Of a stretch of DNA of 64,000 nucleotides, positions 6,635-17,804 are shown piece by piece (the first letter of the stretch is position 1; each line of letters opens with the position of its first letter). The notes below the pieces were generated by a model that was not told the DNA's origin, made no database searches, and saw only the letters and a list, made by a program, of their open reading frames with translations. The position numbers were made by a program, and so were the translations under genes. Source of the DNA: Aeromicrobium fastidiosum (lineage in GTDB: Bacteria; Actinomycetota; Actinomycetes; Propionibacteriales; Nocardioidaceae); NCBI RefSeq assembly GCF_017876595.1, contig NZ_JAGIOG010000001.1, positions 372,001-436,000 on the forward strand. Direction: 5' to 3'.

Positions 6635-7612
6635 ATGACCGTCACCACGCCCGTCCGCTGGGGCATCCTGGCCACGGGATCCATCGCCGCCAACTTCTGC
6701 CGCGACCTGTCCCTCGTCGACGACAACGAGATCGCCGCCGTCGGCTCGCGCCGCCCCGAGGCCGCCCGGGCCTTCGCCGACCAGTTCGGTGCCGCCCGCG
6801 CCCACGGCTCGTACGAGGAGCTCGTCGCCGACCCCGACGTCGATGTCGTCTACGTCGCGACGCCGCACAGCCGCCACCTCGAGGACGTCCTGCTGTGCCT
6901 CGAGGCCGGCAAGCACGTCCTGTGCGAGAAGGCGCTGACGATGAACGAGGCCGACTCGGTCCACCTCGTCGAGGAGGCCCGCCGCCGCGGGCTGTTCTTC
7001 GCCGAGGCGATGTGGATGCGCACGCAGCCCAACGTCCGGGCCATGCGAGACATCGCCCACGGTGGCGGCCTCGGCGAGGTCGTGCAGCTGCGCGCCGAGC
7101 TGGGCATGGTCGGCAAGAAGGAGCGCGAACGCCTGTGGGACCCGTCGCTCGGTGCCAGCGCACTGCTCGACGTCGGCATCTACCCGCTGACGTTCGCCCA
7201 CCTGATCCTCGGCGAGCCCGTCGACATCGCCGCGACGGGCGTGCTGTCCGACCGCGGGGTCGACGTCAACGGCGGCGCGACGCTCACCTACGACTCCGGT
7301 GCCGTGGCGAGCATCGCCTGGACGCAGCTCGCCCAGGGCGACAACCGCGCCGTCATCGCCGGGCCGGCCGGACGCATCGAGGTGCCGGGCCGCTTCCACG
7401 AGCCGTCGGGGTTCTCGGTGGTCACCCCTGACTCGTCGACGTCCACGAGCCTGCCGGTCACGGGCCGCGGCTACTCGCACGAGATCGAGGAGGTCGCGGC
7501 GTGCCTGCGCCAGGGGCTCACGGAGTCGCCGCTGCTGCCGCTCGACGAGACGGTGTCGATCCAGCGACAGATGGACGAGATCCTGTCGCAGCTCGGCGTC
7601 GCTCCCCGGTAG
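6635..7612 (+). CDS. Gfo/Idh/MocA family NAD(P)-dependent oxidoreductase
   Basis: The product is 325 residues. The N-terminal Rossmann domain begins WGILATGSIAANF, and CEKALTMN contains the EKP-like catalytic lysine region of the family. The C-terminal alpha/beta domain is typical of sugar dehydrogenases. The ATG at 6635 is chosen because it starts the Rossmann domain directly and has GAGGGG upstream. The substrate is unknown. It is followed by otsA after 29 nt, but otsA has its own promoter-like element. Confidence 0.85.
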   Translation: MTVTTPVRWGILATGSIAANFCRDLSLVDDNEIAAVGSRRPEAARAFADQFGAARAHGSYEELVADPDVDVVYVATPHSRHLEDVLLCLEAGKHVLCEKALTMNEADSVHLVEEARRRGLFFAEAMWMRTQPNVRAMRDIAHGGGLGEVVQLRAELGMVGKKERERLWDPSLGASALLDVGIYPLTFAHLILGEPVDIAATGVLSDRGVDVNGGATLTYDSGAVASIAWTQLAQGDNRAVIAGPAGRIEVPGRFHEPSGFSVVTPDSSTSTSLPVTGRGYSHEIEEVAACLRQGLTESPLLPLDETVSIQRQMDEILSQLGVAPR

Positions 7613-7641
7613 GGCGACCCGTTCGGCGCTAGGGTGGCGCC

Positions 7642-9068
7642 ATGGCCTCAGGCACCGCAGACTTCGTGGTGATCGCCAACCGGCTCCCGGTCGATCGCGT
7701 CACCGCCCCCAACGGCGAGACCCTCTGGCGCACGTCGCCCGGCGGCCTCGTCACGGCCCTCGAGCCCGTCATGAAGAGCAACGGCGGCGCGTGGATCGGC
7801 TGGCATGGCGCGGCCGACGAGAAGGTCAAGCCCTTCGACCACAACGGCATGCACCTCGTTCCGGTGCCCCTGACCGAGAGCGAGGTCGAGGAGTACTACG
7901 AGGGCTTCTCCAACGCGACGCTCTGGCCGCTCTACCACGACGTCGTCGCGCCCCCGGAGTTCCACCGCGAGTGGTGGGACGCGTACGTGCGGGTCAACCG
8001 GCGGTTCGCCGAGAAGGCCGCCGAGGTCGCCAACGAGGGTGCCGTCGTCTGGGTGCAGGACTACCAGCTGCAGCTCGTGCCGACGATGCTGCGCGAGCTG
8101 CGCCCCGATCTGCGGATCGGCTTCTTCCTGCACATCCCGTTCCCTCCCACAGAGCTCTTCCAGCAGCTGCCGTGGCGGCGCGAGATCCTCGAGGGGCTCC
8201 TGGGTGCCGATCTCGTCGGCTTCCAGATGCCCGGCGCGGCGCAGAACTTCGTGCGACTCGTGCGCCAGCGCGTCGGCCACAAGACGCACCGCGACATGAT
8301 CTACCTGCCCGACGGGCGCACGGTGCTCGCCAAGGCGTACCCCATCTCGATCGACGCCGCAGGCTTCGAGGAGCTGGCCCGCACCCCCGAGGTCATCGCC
8401 CGGGCCGCGGAGATCCGCGAGAGCCTCGGCAACCCCAAGACGATCCTGCTCGGCATCGACCGGCTCGACTACACCAAGGGCCTCCGGCAGCGCCTGCGCG
8501 CCTTCGGCGAGCTCATCGCCGACGGCTCGGTGCACGTCGACGACGCGGTGTTCGTGCAGGTCGCGACCCCGTCCCGCGAGCGGGTGCAGCAGTACAAGCT
8601 GCTGCGCGACGACATCAACCGACTCGTCGGACGCATCAACGGCGACGTCGGACGCATCGGGCAGCAGCCCGTCACCTATCTGCACGCGTCCTACCCCCGC
8701 CAGGAGATGGCGGCGCTCTACCGGGCCGCCGACGTCATGGTCGTGACGCCTCTGCGTGACGGCATGAACCTCGTCGCCAAGGAGTACGTGGCGTGCCGCT
8801 ACGACGACCAAGGTGCCCTGGTGCTCAGCGAGTTCGCGGGAGCGGCGTCCGAGCTGAAGTCGGCCTACCAGGTCAATCCGCACGACATCAACGGCATGAA
8901 GAGCATGATGCTGGCCGCGATCAACGCCGGCCCGCGCGAGAACGGCCGACGGATGAAGGCCATGCGCAAGCAGGTCATGGAGAACGACATCGAGCTGTGG
9001 GCCAGCAACTTCCTCGAGGAGCTCACGTCCGACCGCGAGCTGCACGAGAAGAACCCCCGCCCGGTCGC

Positions 9069-9072
<4 letters not shown>
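7642..9072 (+). CDS. otsA: Trehalose-6-phosphate synthase (UDP-glucose dependent)
   Basis: The 476-residue GT20 enzyme joins UDP-glucose and glucose 6-phosphate. Family motifs are present: ANRLPVDR at the N-terminus, the GGL donor loop (SPGGLVTAL), HIPFPPTELF, and GIDRLDYTKGL with Arg274 and Lys279, which bind the donor phosphate. RDGMNLVAKEY follows near residue 375. The ATG at 7642 has TAGGGT exactly 6 nt upstream, a -10-like hexamer at leaderless distance. The 3' end overlaps the convergent ABC-F gene by 4 bp (CTAG shared by both stops). Confidence 0.96.
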
Positions 9073-10706
<1,634 letters not shown>

Positions 10707-10738
10707 CCTTCGATCGTCCCACAGGCAAGGATGGGCCC

Positions 10739-11230
10739 ATGACCGCCGAGCAGATCGATGCCTTCTGGAGCGTGGCCCGCCACCAGACCCGCGCCAATCC
10801 CGTTCCCGGCTACCTCGGCACGTACGCGGGCGAGGCGCTCGCGCCCCCGGCCTGGGCCTTCGGGGCCACCGAGCAGCAGGCCGACGAGCTCATCGCGCTG
10901 GTGCTGGACGGCACCAAGACCGCGACGGCGGGTGCCCTGTGGGACTACGAGCAGGGCGACGAGCAGCTGCCACGGGTGGGCGATCTCGCGATCCTGCTCG
11001 ACGGCTCCGAGCACCCGCGCGCCCTCGTCGAGGTCATGCAGGTCGACGAGGTCCCCTTCGAGGACGTCGACGCCGAGCACGCCTACCTCGAGGGCGAGGG
11101 CGACCGATCGCTCGAGCACTGGCGCACCGTGCACGAACGCTTCTTCACCGATCACGCGACCCACGACCGCGGGTTCTCGACGACCATGCCGGTCGTCCTC
11201 GAGCGGTTCAGGGTGCTCTACCCGCGCTGA
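10739..11230 (+). CDS. ASCH domain protein
   Basis: The product is 163 residues. The core is ASCH-like, with LVLDGTKTATAGALWDYE followed by PRVGDLAILLDG, and it ends with a helix-strand unit. ASCH proteins have an RNA-binding PUA-like fold, and some have ribonuclease activity. It starts 32 bp from the divergent ABC-F start, so the two share a very short promoter region. The ATG at 10739 is the first methionine of the domain. Confidence 0.85.
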   Translation: MTAEQIDAFWSVARHQTRANPVPGYLGTYAGEALAPPAWAFGATEQQADELIALVLDGTKTATAGALWDYEQGDEQLPRVGDLAILLDGSEHPRALVEVMQVDEVPFEDVDAEHAYLEGEGDRSLEHWRTVHERFFTDHATHDRGFSTTMPVVLERFRVLYPR

Positions 11231-11253
11231 CGCCGACCTGTCAGGCTGCTGAC

Positions 11254-11844
11254 ATGGACGCAGGACACGACTTCACGGCCACGCCCGTCCTGGCGGGGCG
11301 ACTCGTCCGTCTGGAGCCGCTGACACCTGAGCACGCTCCCGACGTGCTGGCCGCCGCCGACGACGACGAGGTCTTCCGGTGGTTGCCGTTCGTGCGGCCT
11401 CGCACGCTGGCCGAGGCCGAGACCCTCGTCTCGCGCTACCTCGACGGACCGACCGTGCCGTGGGTGCAGGTCGACGCCGCGGCCGGGGACGTCATCGGCA
11501 TGACGACGTTCTACGACGTCGACGCCGCGATGCGCACCGTCGCGATCGGGTGGACCTGGCTCGCGCGGCGCGCGTGGCGCACGGGGGTCAACACCGAGGC
11601 CAAGCTGCTGCTCATGCGCCGCGCCTTCGACGACCTGGGCTGCGTGCGGGTCGTCTGGCACACCGACATCCGCAACGAGCGGTCGCAGGCCGCGATCGCC
11701 CGGCTCGGTGCGCAGCGCGAGGGCGTCATGCGCAAGCACAAGCTGCGCCCGGACGGTTCGTGGCGCGACACCGTCACGTTCTCGATGCTCGATGACGAGT
11801 GGCCTGCCGCCCGCGCAGCCTTGGAGGCCCGGCTCGGCCGCTAG
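11254..11844 (+). CDS. GNAT family N-acetyltransferase (RimJ/RimL type)
   Basis: The 196-residue protein begins with the RimJ-like segment LVRLEPLTPEHAPDVL. It has RRAWRTGVNTEAKLLLM in the acetyl-CoA binding region and NERSQAAIARLGAQREGVMRKH, the typical C-terminal RimJ/L signature. The substrate is probably a protein N-terminus or small amine; it cannot be narrowed. The next gene starts 10 nt downstream but carries its own -10-like element. Confidence 0.88.
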   Translation: MDAGHDFTATPVLAGRLVRLEPLTPEHAPDVLAAADDDEVFRWLPFVRPRTLAEAETLVSRYLDGPTVPWVQVDAAAGDVIGMTTFYDVDAAMRTVAIGWTWLARRAWRTGVNTEAKLLLMRRAFDDLGCVRVVWHTDIRNERSQAAIARLGAQREGVMRKHKLRPDGSWRDTVTFSMLDDEWPAARAALEARLGR

Positions 11845-11854
11845 GGTGGTCGCG

Positions 11855-12886
11855 ATGACCGATGCCACCAGCGACGACCTGCCGACCCTTCCCGGAGCCT
11901 GGCGTGCGCGCGTCCCGGGCTACGCCGACATCGACGCGCTCGTGGCGCTGAGGCATCTCGACGAGCTGCAGGGCACCGGAGAGGCGCACATCGACCCGGC
12001 CGGCATCGAGTCGGAGGTCGCGGGCCAGGCCTCGTGGACACGGCGGCAGATCGTCGCCGTCGGCGACGACGACGTCCCCCGTGCGTGGATCACGGTGCAC
12101 GACCGCGCCGCGGGACGCGCGCTGATCTGGGGCTACTTCGACCGCGACGTCCACGAGATCGACTCGATCGCCCGCGTGTTCTACGCGTGGGCCGAGGAGA
12201 CAGCGGTCGGCATGGCACGCCTGCGCGGCATCACCGAGACCCGCCTCGACGAGAGCCCGTTCGCGACCGACACGCGCCAGGCCGGCTGGCTGTCGCTCGC
12301 CGGCTACACCAAGCGCCGCACCTGGCTGCACATGAACCGGACCGTGACGGCCGAAGACGCCGGGCTCGAGCCGCGCGCCGGTGTGCTGGTGCGTCCGGTC
12401 GAGAAGCACGAGAACGGCTTCCCGGTGGCCGCCGACCTGCAGACCGTCCACCAGATGCTCGAGGAGTCGTTCGAGGACCACTTCAACTCCTACCGCGAGA
12501 GCTTCTCGGAGTTCGTGCAGCGCCTGCGCGAGGAGCCCGGCCACCGCTGGGACCACTGGTGGCTGGCCTATGTCGAGCCCGAGGACGGGGGCGAACCGGT
12601 CGCCGCCGGCACCGTCGTGTGCTCGGTGCTGTCCGCCCCCGAGGGAGGCGTCGAGGGCTCCTACGTCGAGTACATCGGCGTCAACCGTGCCGCGCGCGGC
12701 CGCGGCGTCGCCAAGTCGCTGCTCGCGACCGTCATCGCCGACGCCGCCGAGCGCGGACGCGACCGGGTGGGCCTCGAGGTCGACGCCGACTCGCCCACGA
12801 GCGCAGACCAGCTGTACCTCGGCCTGGGCTGGGTCACCGACTACGCCACGGACTCGTGGTTCAAGGACATCCGGCTCGACGCCTGA
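11855..12886 (+). CDS. Tandem-GNAT acetyltransferase
   Basis: The 343-residue protein has two GNAT folds. The N-terminal one (about 20-165) is diverged. The C-terminal one (about 180-343) keeps the acetyl-CoA loop VNRAARGRGVAKSLL and the QLYLGLGW strand. The tandem layout resembles mycothiol synthase, but nothing here proves that substrate. The ATG at 11855 has TAGGGT 7 nt upstream, suggesting a leaderless transcript separate from the first GNAT gene. It converges on the aldR-like gene with a 12-nt gap. Confidence 0.85.
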   Translation: MTDATSDDLPTLPGAWRARVPGYADIDALVALRHLDELQGTGEAHIDPAGIESEVAGQASWTRRQIVAVGDDDVPRAWITVHDRAAGRALIWGYFDRDVHEIDSIARVFYAWAEETAVGMARLRGITETRLDESPFATDTRQAGWLSLAGYTKRRTWLHMNRTVTAEDAGLEPRAGVLVRPVEKHENGFPVAADLQTVHQMLEESFEDHFNSYRESFSEFVQRLREEPGHRWDHWWLAYVEPEDGGEPVAAGTVVCSVLSAPEGGVEGSYVEYIGVNRAARGRGVAKSLLATVIADAAERGRDRVGLEVDADSPTSADQLYLGLGWVTDYATDSWFKDIRLDA

Positions 12887-12898
12887 TCGCCGCCGGCC

Positions 12899-13363
12899 TC
12901 AGGCCAGCCGGCCGCGCTTGTGCTCGAAGATCAGGTTGGTCTCGGTCAGCGCGACCTCGGGCGCCGAGCTCAGGTGGTCGACGACGAACGCCCGTAGGTC
13001 GTCGGGGTCCTTCGCCGCGACGTGGACGTGGAAGTCGTCCGCCCCGGCCAGGAAGTAGACGTTGAGCACCTCGGCCATCCCGGCCAGGCGGTCGGAGAAC
13101 TCGCTGATCGCGCCACGGGCGTCGCCGCGCAGCCGCACCGCGATCATGGCCTGGATGGGCCGGCCGAACCACGCGGGGTCGACCTCGGCGTGGAAGCCGG
13201 AGATGACGCCGCGGTCGACCAGCGACCGCACCCGCGTCAGGCACGTCGACGCCGCGACGCCCACCTCGGCGGCCAGCGCGTTGTTGGGCAGACGGCCCTG
13301 ACGGCGCAGGGCCGACACGATCCGTTCGTCGAGGTCGTCGAGCTCGCGAACATCCTTCGCCAC
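12899..13363 (-). CDS. aldR: Lrp/AsnC family regulator, AldR-like
   Basis: The product is 154 residues. The N-terminal winged helix-turn-helix has DLDERIVSALRRQGRLPNNALAAEVGVAASTCLTRV, written here in parts: recognition helix near residues 35-50. The C-terminal RAM ligand domain follows (MAEVLNVYFLAGADDFHVHV). It is divergent from ald, as in mycobacteria, where AldR senses amino acids and controls alanine dehydrogenase. The start is GTG at 13363 with GGGAGG upstream. Candidate binding half-sites lie at 13465-13486. Confidence 0.9.
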   Translation of the reverse strand: MAKDVRELDDLDERIVSALRRQGRLPNNALAAEVGVAASTCLTRVRSLVDRGVISGFHAEVDPAWFGRPIQAMIAVRLRGDARGAISEFSDRLAGMAEVLNVYFLAGADDFHVHVAAKDPDDLRAFVVDHLSSAPEVALTETNLIFEHKRGRLA

Positions 13364-13464
13364 AGCGCCTCCCGGGCCGGTCAGATCGGCGGATCACACC
13401 GCCTGTCACCACTCTACAGAATCTTCTTCGCGCAGTTGCACACGCTTCCGCAGTTCCTTCACGA

Positions 13465-13486
13465 TGGAGGTGCCTCCACCGTGGAG
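13465..13486. promoter_or_regulatory. Candidate AldR operator, alternating TGGAG/CTCCA half-sites
   Basis: TGGAGG TG CCTCCA (13465-13478) is a perfect inverted repeat. CTCCAC C GTGGAG (13474-13486) is a second one sharing its right half. Three alternating half-sites in 22 bp suit an Lrp-family multimer. The block lies 12 nt upstream of the ald Shine-Dalgarno. Confidence 0.45.
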
Positions 13487-13508
13487 AGTGTCTTCTGAAG
13501 GAGCAGCC

Positions 13509-14618
13509 ATGCTGGTCGGTGTCCCCCGCGAGATCAAGAACCACGAGTACCGCGTCGCCATCACGCCCGCCGGCGTGCACGAGCTCGTGCGCCACGGCCA
13601 CGACGTCGTGATCGAGCAGGGTGCCGGTCTCGGCTCGTCGATCACCGACGACGAGTACGTCGCCGCGGGTGCCAAGATCCTCGGCACCGCCGACGAGGTC
13701 TGGGCGACCGCCGAGCTCGTGCTCAAGGTCAAGGAGCCGATCGCCGAGGAGTACGGCCGCATGCGCTCCGGCCAGACGCTGTTCACCTACCTGCACCTGG
13801 CCGCGTCGCGCCCGTGCACCGAGGCGCTGCTCGCCGCCGGGACGACGTCGATCGCCTACGAGACGGTGCAGCTCGCGGACGGCTCCCTGCCGCTGCTGGC
13901 CCCCATGTCGGAGGTCGCCGGCAAGCTCGCCCCCCAGGTCGGCTTCTACCACCTGATGCGCTCGGCCGGTGGCCGCGGCGTGCTGCCCGGCGGCGTGCCC
14001 GGCGTCCACCCCGCCGACGTCGTCGTCATCGGTGCCGGCGTCTCGGGCGTCCACGCGGCCCGCGTCGCGCACGGCATGGGTGCCAAGGTGCAGATCCTCG
14101 ACCTCAACGTGCCGCGCCTGCGTCAGGTCGACGCCCAGTTCGGCGGTGCCATCACGACCGTCGCGTCCAACGCGTACGCGATCGAGAAGGCCGTCAAGGA
14201 GGCCGACCTCGTCGTCGGTGCCGTGCTGGTGCCGGGTGCCAAGGCCCCGACGCTCGTCAGCGACGCGCTCGTGGCCCAGATGCGTCCCGGCTCGGTGCTC
14301 GTCGACATCGCGATCGACCAGGGCGGCTGCTTCGAGAGCTCGCGCGCCACGACCCACGACGACCCGACGTTCGCGGTGGCCGACTCGATCTTCTACTGCG
14401 TCGCCAACATGCCCGGTGCCGTGCCGCACACGTCGACGTACGCGCTGACCAACGTCACGCTGCCGTACGCCGTGGCGCTCGCGAACAAGGGCTGGAAGCA
14501 GGCCGTCACCGATGACGCCGCGCTCGCCGGCGGCCTCAGCACCCACGAGGGCAAGCTCGTCAACGGCCCCGTCGGCGAGGCGCTCGGCATCGACGTCACC
14601 CCCCTCGCCGCGCTGTAG
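13509..14618 (+). CDS. ald: Alanine dehydrogenase
   Basis: The 369-residue NAD-dependent enzyme interconverts L-alanine and pyruvate plus ammonia. It starts [16 protein letters not shown]. The substrate and catalytic residues Lys75 (VKEP), His96 (YLHLAA) and Asp270 (IDQGG) fall at the same numbers as in the mycobacterial enzyme. The Rossmann loop is [15 protein letters not shown]. The length is exactly typical. The ATG at 13509 has AAGGAG 6 nt upstream. Regulation by the divergent Lrp-type gene is likely from context. Confidence 0.97.
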   Translation: MLVGVPREIKNHEYRVAITPAGVHELVRHGHDVVIEQGAGLGSSITDDEYVAAGAKILGTADEVWATAELVLKVKEPIAEEYGRMRSGQTLFTYLHLAASRPCTEALLAAGTTSIAYETVQLADGSLPLLAPMSEVAGKLAPQVGFYHLMRSAGGRGVLPGGVPGVHPADVVVIGAGVSGVHAARVAHGMGAKVQILDLNVPRLRQVDAQFGGAITTVASNAYAIEKAVKEADLVVGAVLVPGAKAPTLVSDALVAQMRPGSVLVDIAIDQGGCFESSRATTHDDPTFAVADSIFYCVANMPGAVPHTSTYALTNVTLPYAVALANKGWKQAVTDDAALAGGLSTHEGKLVNGPVGEALGIDVTPLAAL

Positions 14619-14633
14619 CCGGTACCGCCCGCC

Positions 14634-14685
14634 GGGGACGTCATCACATCAGTACCTGCGACAGCGCATCCGTGATGACGTCCCC
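14634..14685. terminator. Palindrome with 14-bp arms between convergent genes (bidirectional terminator)
   Basis: GGGGACGTCATCAC (14634-14647) is perfectly complementary to GTGATGACGTCCCC (14672-14685), with a 24-nt spacer. It lies 15 nt after the ald stop and 5 nt after the MFS stop, so it can terminate both. The long loop is unusual for a simple terminator and resembles the other palindromic elements in this window. Confidence 0.6.
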
Positions 14686-14690
14686 GCTGG

Positions 14691-15911
14691 TCAGTAGCCC
14701 TGGTCGACGGGGACGGCCTCGCGTAGCGCCCGGTTGGACGCCAGGGCGATGACGACGGCCAGCCCGGCCGCCGCGACCGTGACGGCGAAGGCCGCGGTGT
14801 GCCCGTTCACGTCGGCGAGGCGTCCGGCCAGCGCCGCCCCCAGCGCGTAGCCGATGCCCGTCGCGCCGGCCAGCAGCGTCATCGCCGCGCTGACCCGGTG
14901 CACCGGCACGAGGATGCCCGCGAGGGCGAAGTTGCTGATCATGTAGGGCGCGACCGCGAAGCCCAACAGCGCGATGACGAGCACGAGCGACGGAAGCGAG
15001 TCGACCAGCAGGAGCGGGGCGGCGAGCACCAGCAGCGCCAACGCGGCCACGGCCATGCGGGTCGCGTAGAGCACCCGCTCGGGCAATCCCGTGATCGCGA
15101 GGCCTGCGATGACGCTGCCGATGCCGAGGACGGCGTGGATCAGGCCCGCGAGCCCGGCCTGCCCCTCCGCGGTGGCCAGCACCGTCGTGCCGGTCTGCAC
15201 GCTGCCGAAGATCATGCCGATGCACAGCTGGGCCATCACGAGCACCGTGAAGACCCCCGTCCACAGCGGCTCGCTGCCCTCTCCGGCGGCCACGGTGCGG
15301 CGCGCGACCAGGGCGGAGGTCGGGTGCACCGCGAACCACGACCCGAACACCGCCAGCACCACCGCGGCCGCGAGCAAGGCGCCGGCCGGCTCGGCCACGA
15401 TCGCGAGCACGCCGATCATCGCCGGGCCCAGCACGAACGAGGCCTCGTCGGCGGCACCCTCGTACGAGAACGCCGCGTCGACCAGGCGACGCTGGTCGCC
15501 GCTCTCACGCGTGATGGGCCGCCACCGCACGCGGGCCAGCGGACCGACCTGCGGCATCACGAATCCGGTCAGGCCGGCCAGCAGGAAGATGAGGCCCTGC
15601 GGGGCACCCGGATCGGTCACGGCGACGACGCCCGCGAGCCCGGCGGCACCCGCGAGCGACTGCACCAGCACGACGGGGCGCTGGCCGATGCGGTCGGTCA
15701 GCGTGCCGAACAGCGGCGCTCCGACGGCGTTCGAGACCGCCAGGATGCCCGCCGCGGCACCGCCGACGCCGTAACGCCCGGTCGTCTCGCTGACCAGCAC
15801 CAGGACGCCGAGCTGGCTCATGGCAAGCGGGATCCGCCCGAGGAAGGCTACGAGGATGTAGGCGGGCCCGACGATCCGCAGGAGCGCGCGGTACGCGGCG
15901 ATGGCTGACAC
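14691..15911 (-). CDS. MFS transporter
   Basis: The product is about 406 residues with twelve hydrophobic segments and the MFS loop 2-3 motif GTLTDRIGQRPV. The start codon is GTG at 15911, overlapping an upstream in-frame ATG of the divergent MFS gene by a few bases. That overlap suggests the divergent gene really starts later. The substrate is unknown. The C-terminus ends at the palindrome it shares with ald. Confidence 0.85.
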   Translation of the reverse strand: MSAIAAYRALLRIVGPAYILVAFLGRIPLAMSQLGVLVLVSETTGRYGVGGAAAGILAVSNAVGAPLFGTLTDRIGQRPVVLVQSLAGAAGLAGVVAVTDPGAPQGLIFLLAGLTGFVMPQVGPLARVRWRPITRESGDQRRLVDAAFSYEGAADEASFVLGPAMIGVLAIVAEPAGALLAAAVVLAVFGSWFAVHPTSALVARRTVAAGEGSEPLWTGVFTVLVMAQLCIGMIFGSVQTGTTVLATAEGQAGLAGLIHAVLGIGSVIAGLAITGLPERVLYATRMAVAALALLVLAAPLLLVDSLPSLVLVIALLGFAVAPYMISNFALAGILVPVHRVSAAMTLLAGATGIGYALGAALAGRLADVNGHTAAFAVTVAAAGLAVVIALASNRALREAVPVDQGY

Positions 15912-15969
15912 AGCCGGACCAGCCTACCGTCGATCGGCTCGGCGTCCCGACCGCGGATACGCTCGTGAC

Positions 15970-17121
15970 GTGCCACCCACCAGAGCCAGGATCGCGACGT
16001 CCGGCGTGTTCGCGCTCAACGGCTTCCTGCTCGGCATGTGGATCGTCAACATCCCGACGATCAAGGACCGCACCGGCGTCGACCAGGCCGATCTGGGGCT
16101 CATGCTGCTGGTGCTGGGCGGCATGGCGTGGATCGGCATGCAGCTCTCGGGCCCGGCGGTCGACCGATTCGGCAGCCGCCCCGTGGCGATCCTCGCGACG
16201 ATCGCCCTGGCGGCGACGCTGCCCGGCCCGGGCTTCGCCACGAGCGGCGGCCAGCTCGTGGCGGCGCTCGCCGTGGTCGGCTTCTTCAACGGGTTCATCG
16301 ACGTCGCCCAGAACGCGCAGGCCGTGGTCGTCGAGCGGGAGTACCGGCGTCCCATCATGTCGGCGTTCCACGCCTTCTACTCGTTGGGCGCGCTCCTCGC
16401 GTCGATCCTGGGCGGCGGCCTGATCGCACTCGGGGTGGACGTGCGGACGACCCTCGTGGTCGCCGCCGTCATCGGCGTCGCGGCTGCCGCCGGGGTCCGC
16501 CCGTTCCTCATCCCGGCACCCGCCCCCGTCGAGGACGCTCCGGCCAAGGGCCGTGCACCCTGGACGTCGAAGGTCCTGCTGCTCGGGCTGCTGGCGTTCT
16601 CTCTGCTCCTGGCCGAGGGCGTCGCGTACGACTGGAGCACGATCCACCTGCGCGACTCGCTCGGCTCGAGCGAGACGATCGCCGCCGTCGCCTACGGCGC
16701 GTTCTCCGCCGCGATGACGATCGTGCGGCTGCTGGCCGACCGGGTCGTCGCGGCCTGGGGACCGGCCGTCTACGTCAGTCGTGCCGCGTTGGTCGGGGCG
16801 CTCGGACTGCTCGGTGCCGCGCTGGCACCCGACGCGGGGCTCGCGATCGTCGCGTGGGCGGTCTTCGGCGTCGGGCTGGCCGGCTGCGTGCCGCAGTTCT
16901 TCTCGGCCGCGGGCAACGTCGACCCCGCGGCGTCCGGCACGTACCTCGCCCGGGTCACCAGCATGGGCTACGTCGGGCTGCTCGCCGGGCCGTCGGTCAT
17001 CGGCCTGCTGACGCACTGGATCCCGCTGACGACCGCCTTCGCGCTGCCGATCGTCGGATGTCTCGCGGCCGGCCTGCTCGCCCCGCGCGCCTTGGCCCCT
17101 GCCCCGAAGGAGCGCGCATGA
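15970..17121 (+). CDS. MFS transporter
   Basis: The product is 383 residues with twelve predicted transmembrane segments and [12 protein letters not shown] in the loop 2-3 position. The GTG at 15970 is preferred over the ATG at 15901 because TACGCT lies exactly 6 nt upstream, and the 23 extra residues would be polar and Arg-rich. Its stop overlaps the ung start (ATGA), so ung is translationally coupled to it. The substrate is unknown. It resembles FucP/sugar-type MFS proteins only loosely. Confidence 0.82.
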   Translation: MPPTRARIATSGVFALNGFLLGMWIVNIPTIKDRTGVDQADLGLMLLVLGGMAWIGMQLSGPAVDRFGSRPVAILATIALAATLPGPGFATSGGQLVAALAVVGFFNGFIDVAQNAQAVVVEREYRRPIMSAFHAFYSLGALLASILGGGLIALGVDVRTTLVVAAVIGVAAAAGVRPFLIPAPAPVEDAPAKGRAPWTSKVLLLGLLAFSLLLAEGVAYDWSTIHLRDSLGSSETIAAVAYGAFSAAMTIVRLLADRVVAAWGPAVYVSRAALVGALGLLGAALAPDAGLAIVAWAVFGVGLAGCVPQFFSAAGNVDPAASGTYLARVTSMGYVGLLAGPSVIGLLTHWIPLTTAFALPIVGCLAAGLLAPRALAPAPKERA

Positions 17122-17795
17122 TCCGGCCGCTCCATGAGCTCGTGGCCCCCGACTGGGCCGAGGCGCTCGAGCCCGTCGCCGACCGCATCGCCGAGATGGG
17201 CGAGTTCCTGCGAACCGAGATCGCGGCCGGGCGCACCTACCTGCCCGCCGGCGACCGGGTGCTGCGGGCCTTCGCCGAGCCGATGGCCGATGTCAAGGTG
17301 CTCATCACGGGCCAGGACCCCTACCCCACGCCCGGCCACGCGGTCGGGCTGTCGTTCTCGGTCGAGCCCGACGTGCGTCCGCTGCCACGCAGCCTGGTCA
17401 ACATCTTCACCGAGCTGCAGTCCGACCTCGGCATCGCACCGGCCACCTCGGGAGACCTGACGCCGTGGAGCCGCCAGGGCGTCCTGCTGCTCAACCGCGT
17501 GCTGACCGTGGCACCCGGCGAGGCAGCCAGCCACCGACGCAAGGGGTGGGAGGCCGTCACCGAGCAGGCGATCCGGGCGCTGGCCGCACGCGACCGTCCG
17601 CTTGTGGCGATCCTGTGGGGACGCGATGCGCAGAGCCTCCGCCCCCTGCTGGGCGACGTGCCCGCGATCGAGTCGGCGCACCCCAGCCCCCTGTCGGCAT
17701 CGCGCGGCTTCTTCGGCTCACGCCCCTTCAGCCGCGCCAACGAGCTGCTCGTGGCACACGGCGCCGAGCCCATCGACTGGGCGCTGACTGACTAG
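17118..17795 (+). CDS. ung: Uracil-DNA glycosylase, family 1
   Basis: The 225-residue enzyme removes uracil from DNA. The water-activating motif [17 protein letters not shown] contains Asp67. The C-terminal HPSPLS loop contains His188, which stabilises the leaving base. The ATG at 17118 shares ATGA with the upstream MFS stop and has AAGGAG 5 nt upstream. Coupling of a repair gene to a transporter is probably a matter of packing, not function. Confidence 0.96.
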   Translation: MIRPLHELVAPDWAEALEPVADRIAEMGEFLRTEIAAGRTYLPAGDRVLRAFAEPMADVKVLITGQDPYPTPGHAVGLSFSVEPDVRPLPRSLVNIFTELQSDLGIAPATSGDLTPWSRQGVLLLNRVLTVAPGEAASHRRKGWEAVTEQAIRALAARDRPLVAILWGRDAQSLRPLLGDVPAIESAHPSPLSASRGFFGSRPFSRANELLVAHGAEPIDWALTD

Positions 17796-17804
17796 GCTGT
17801 TCGG

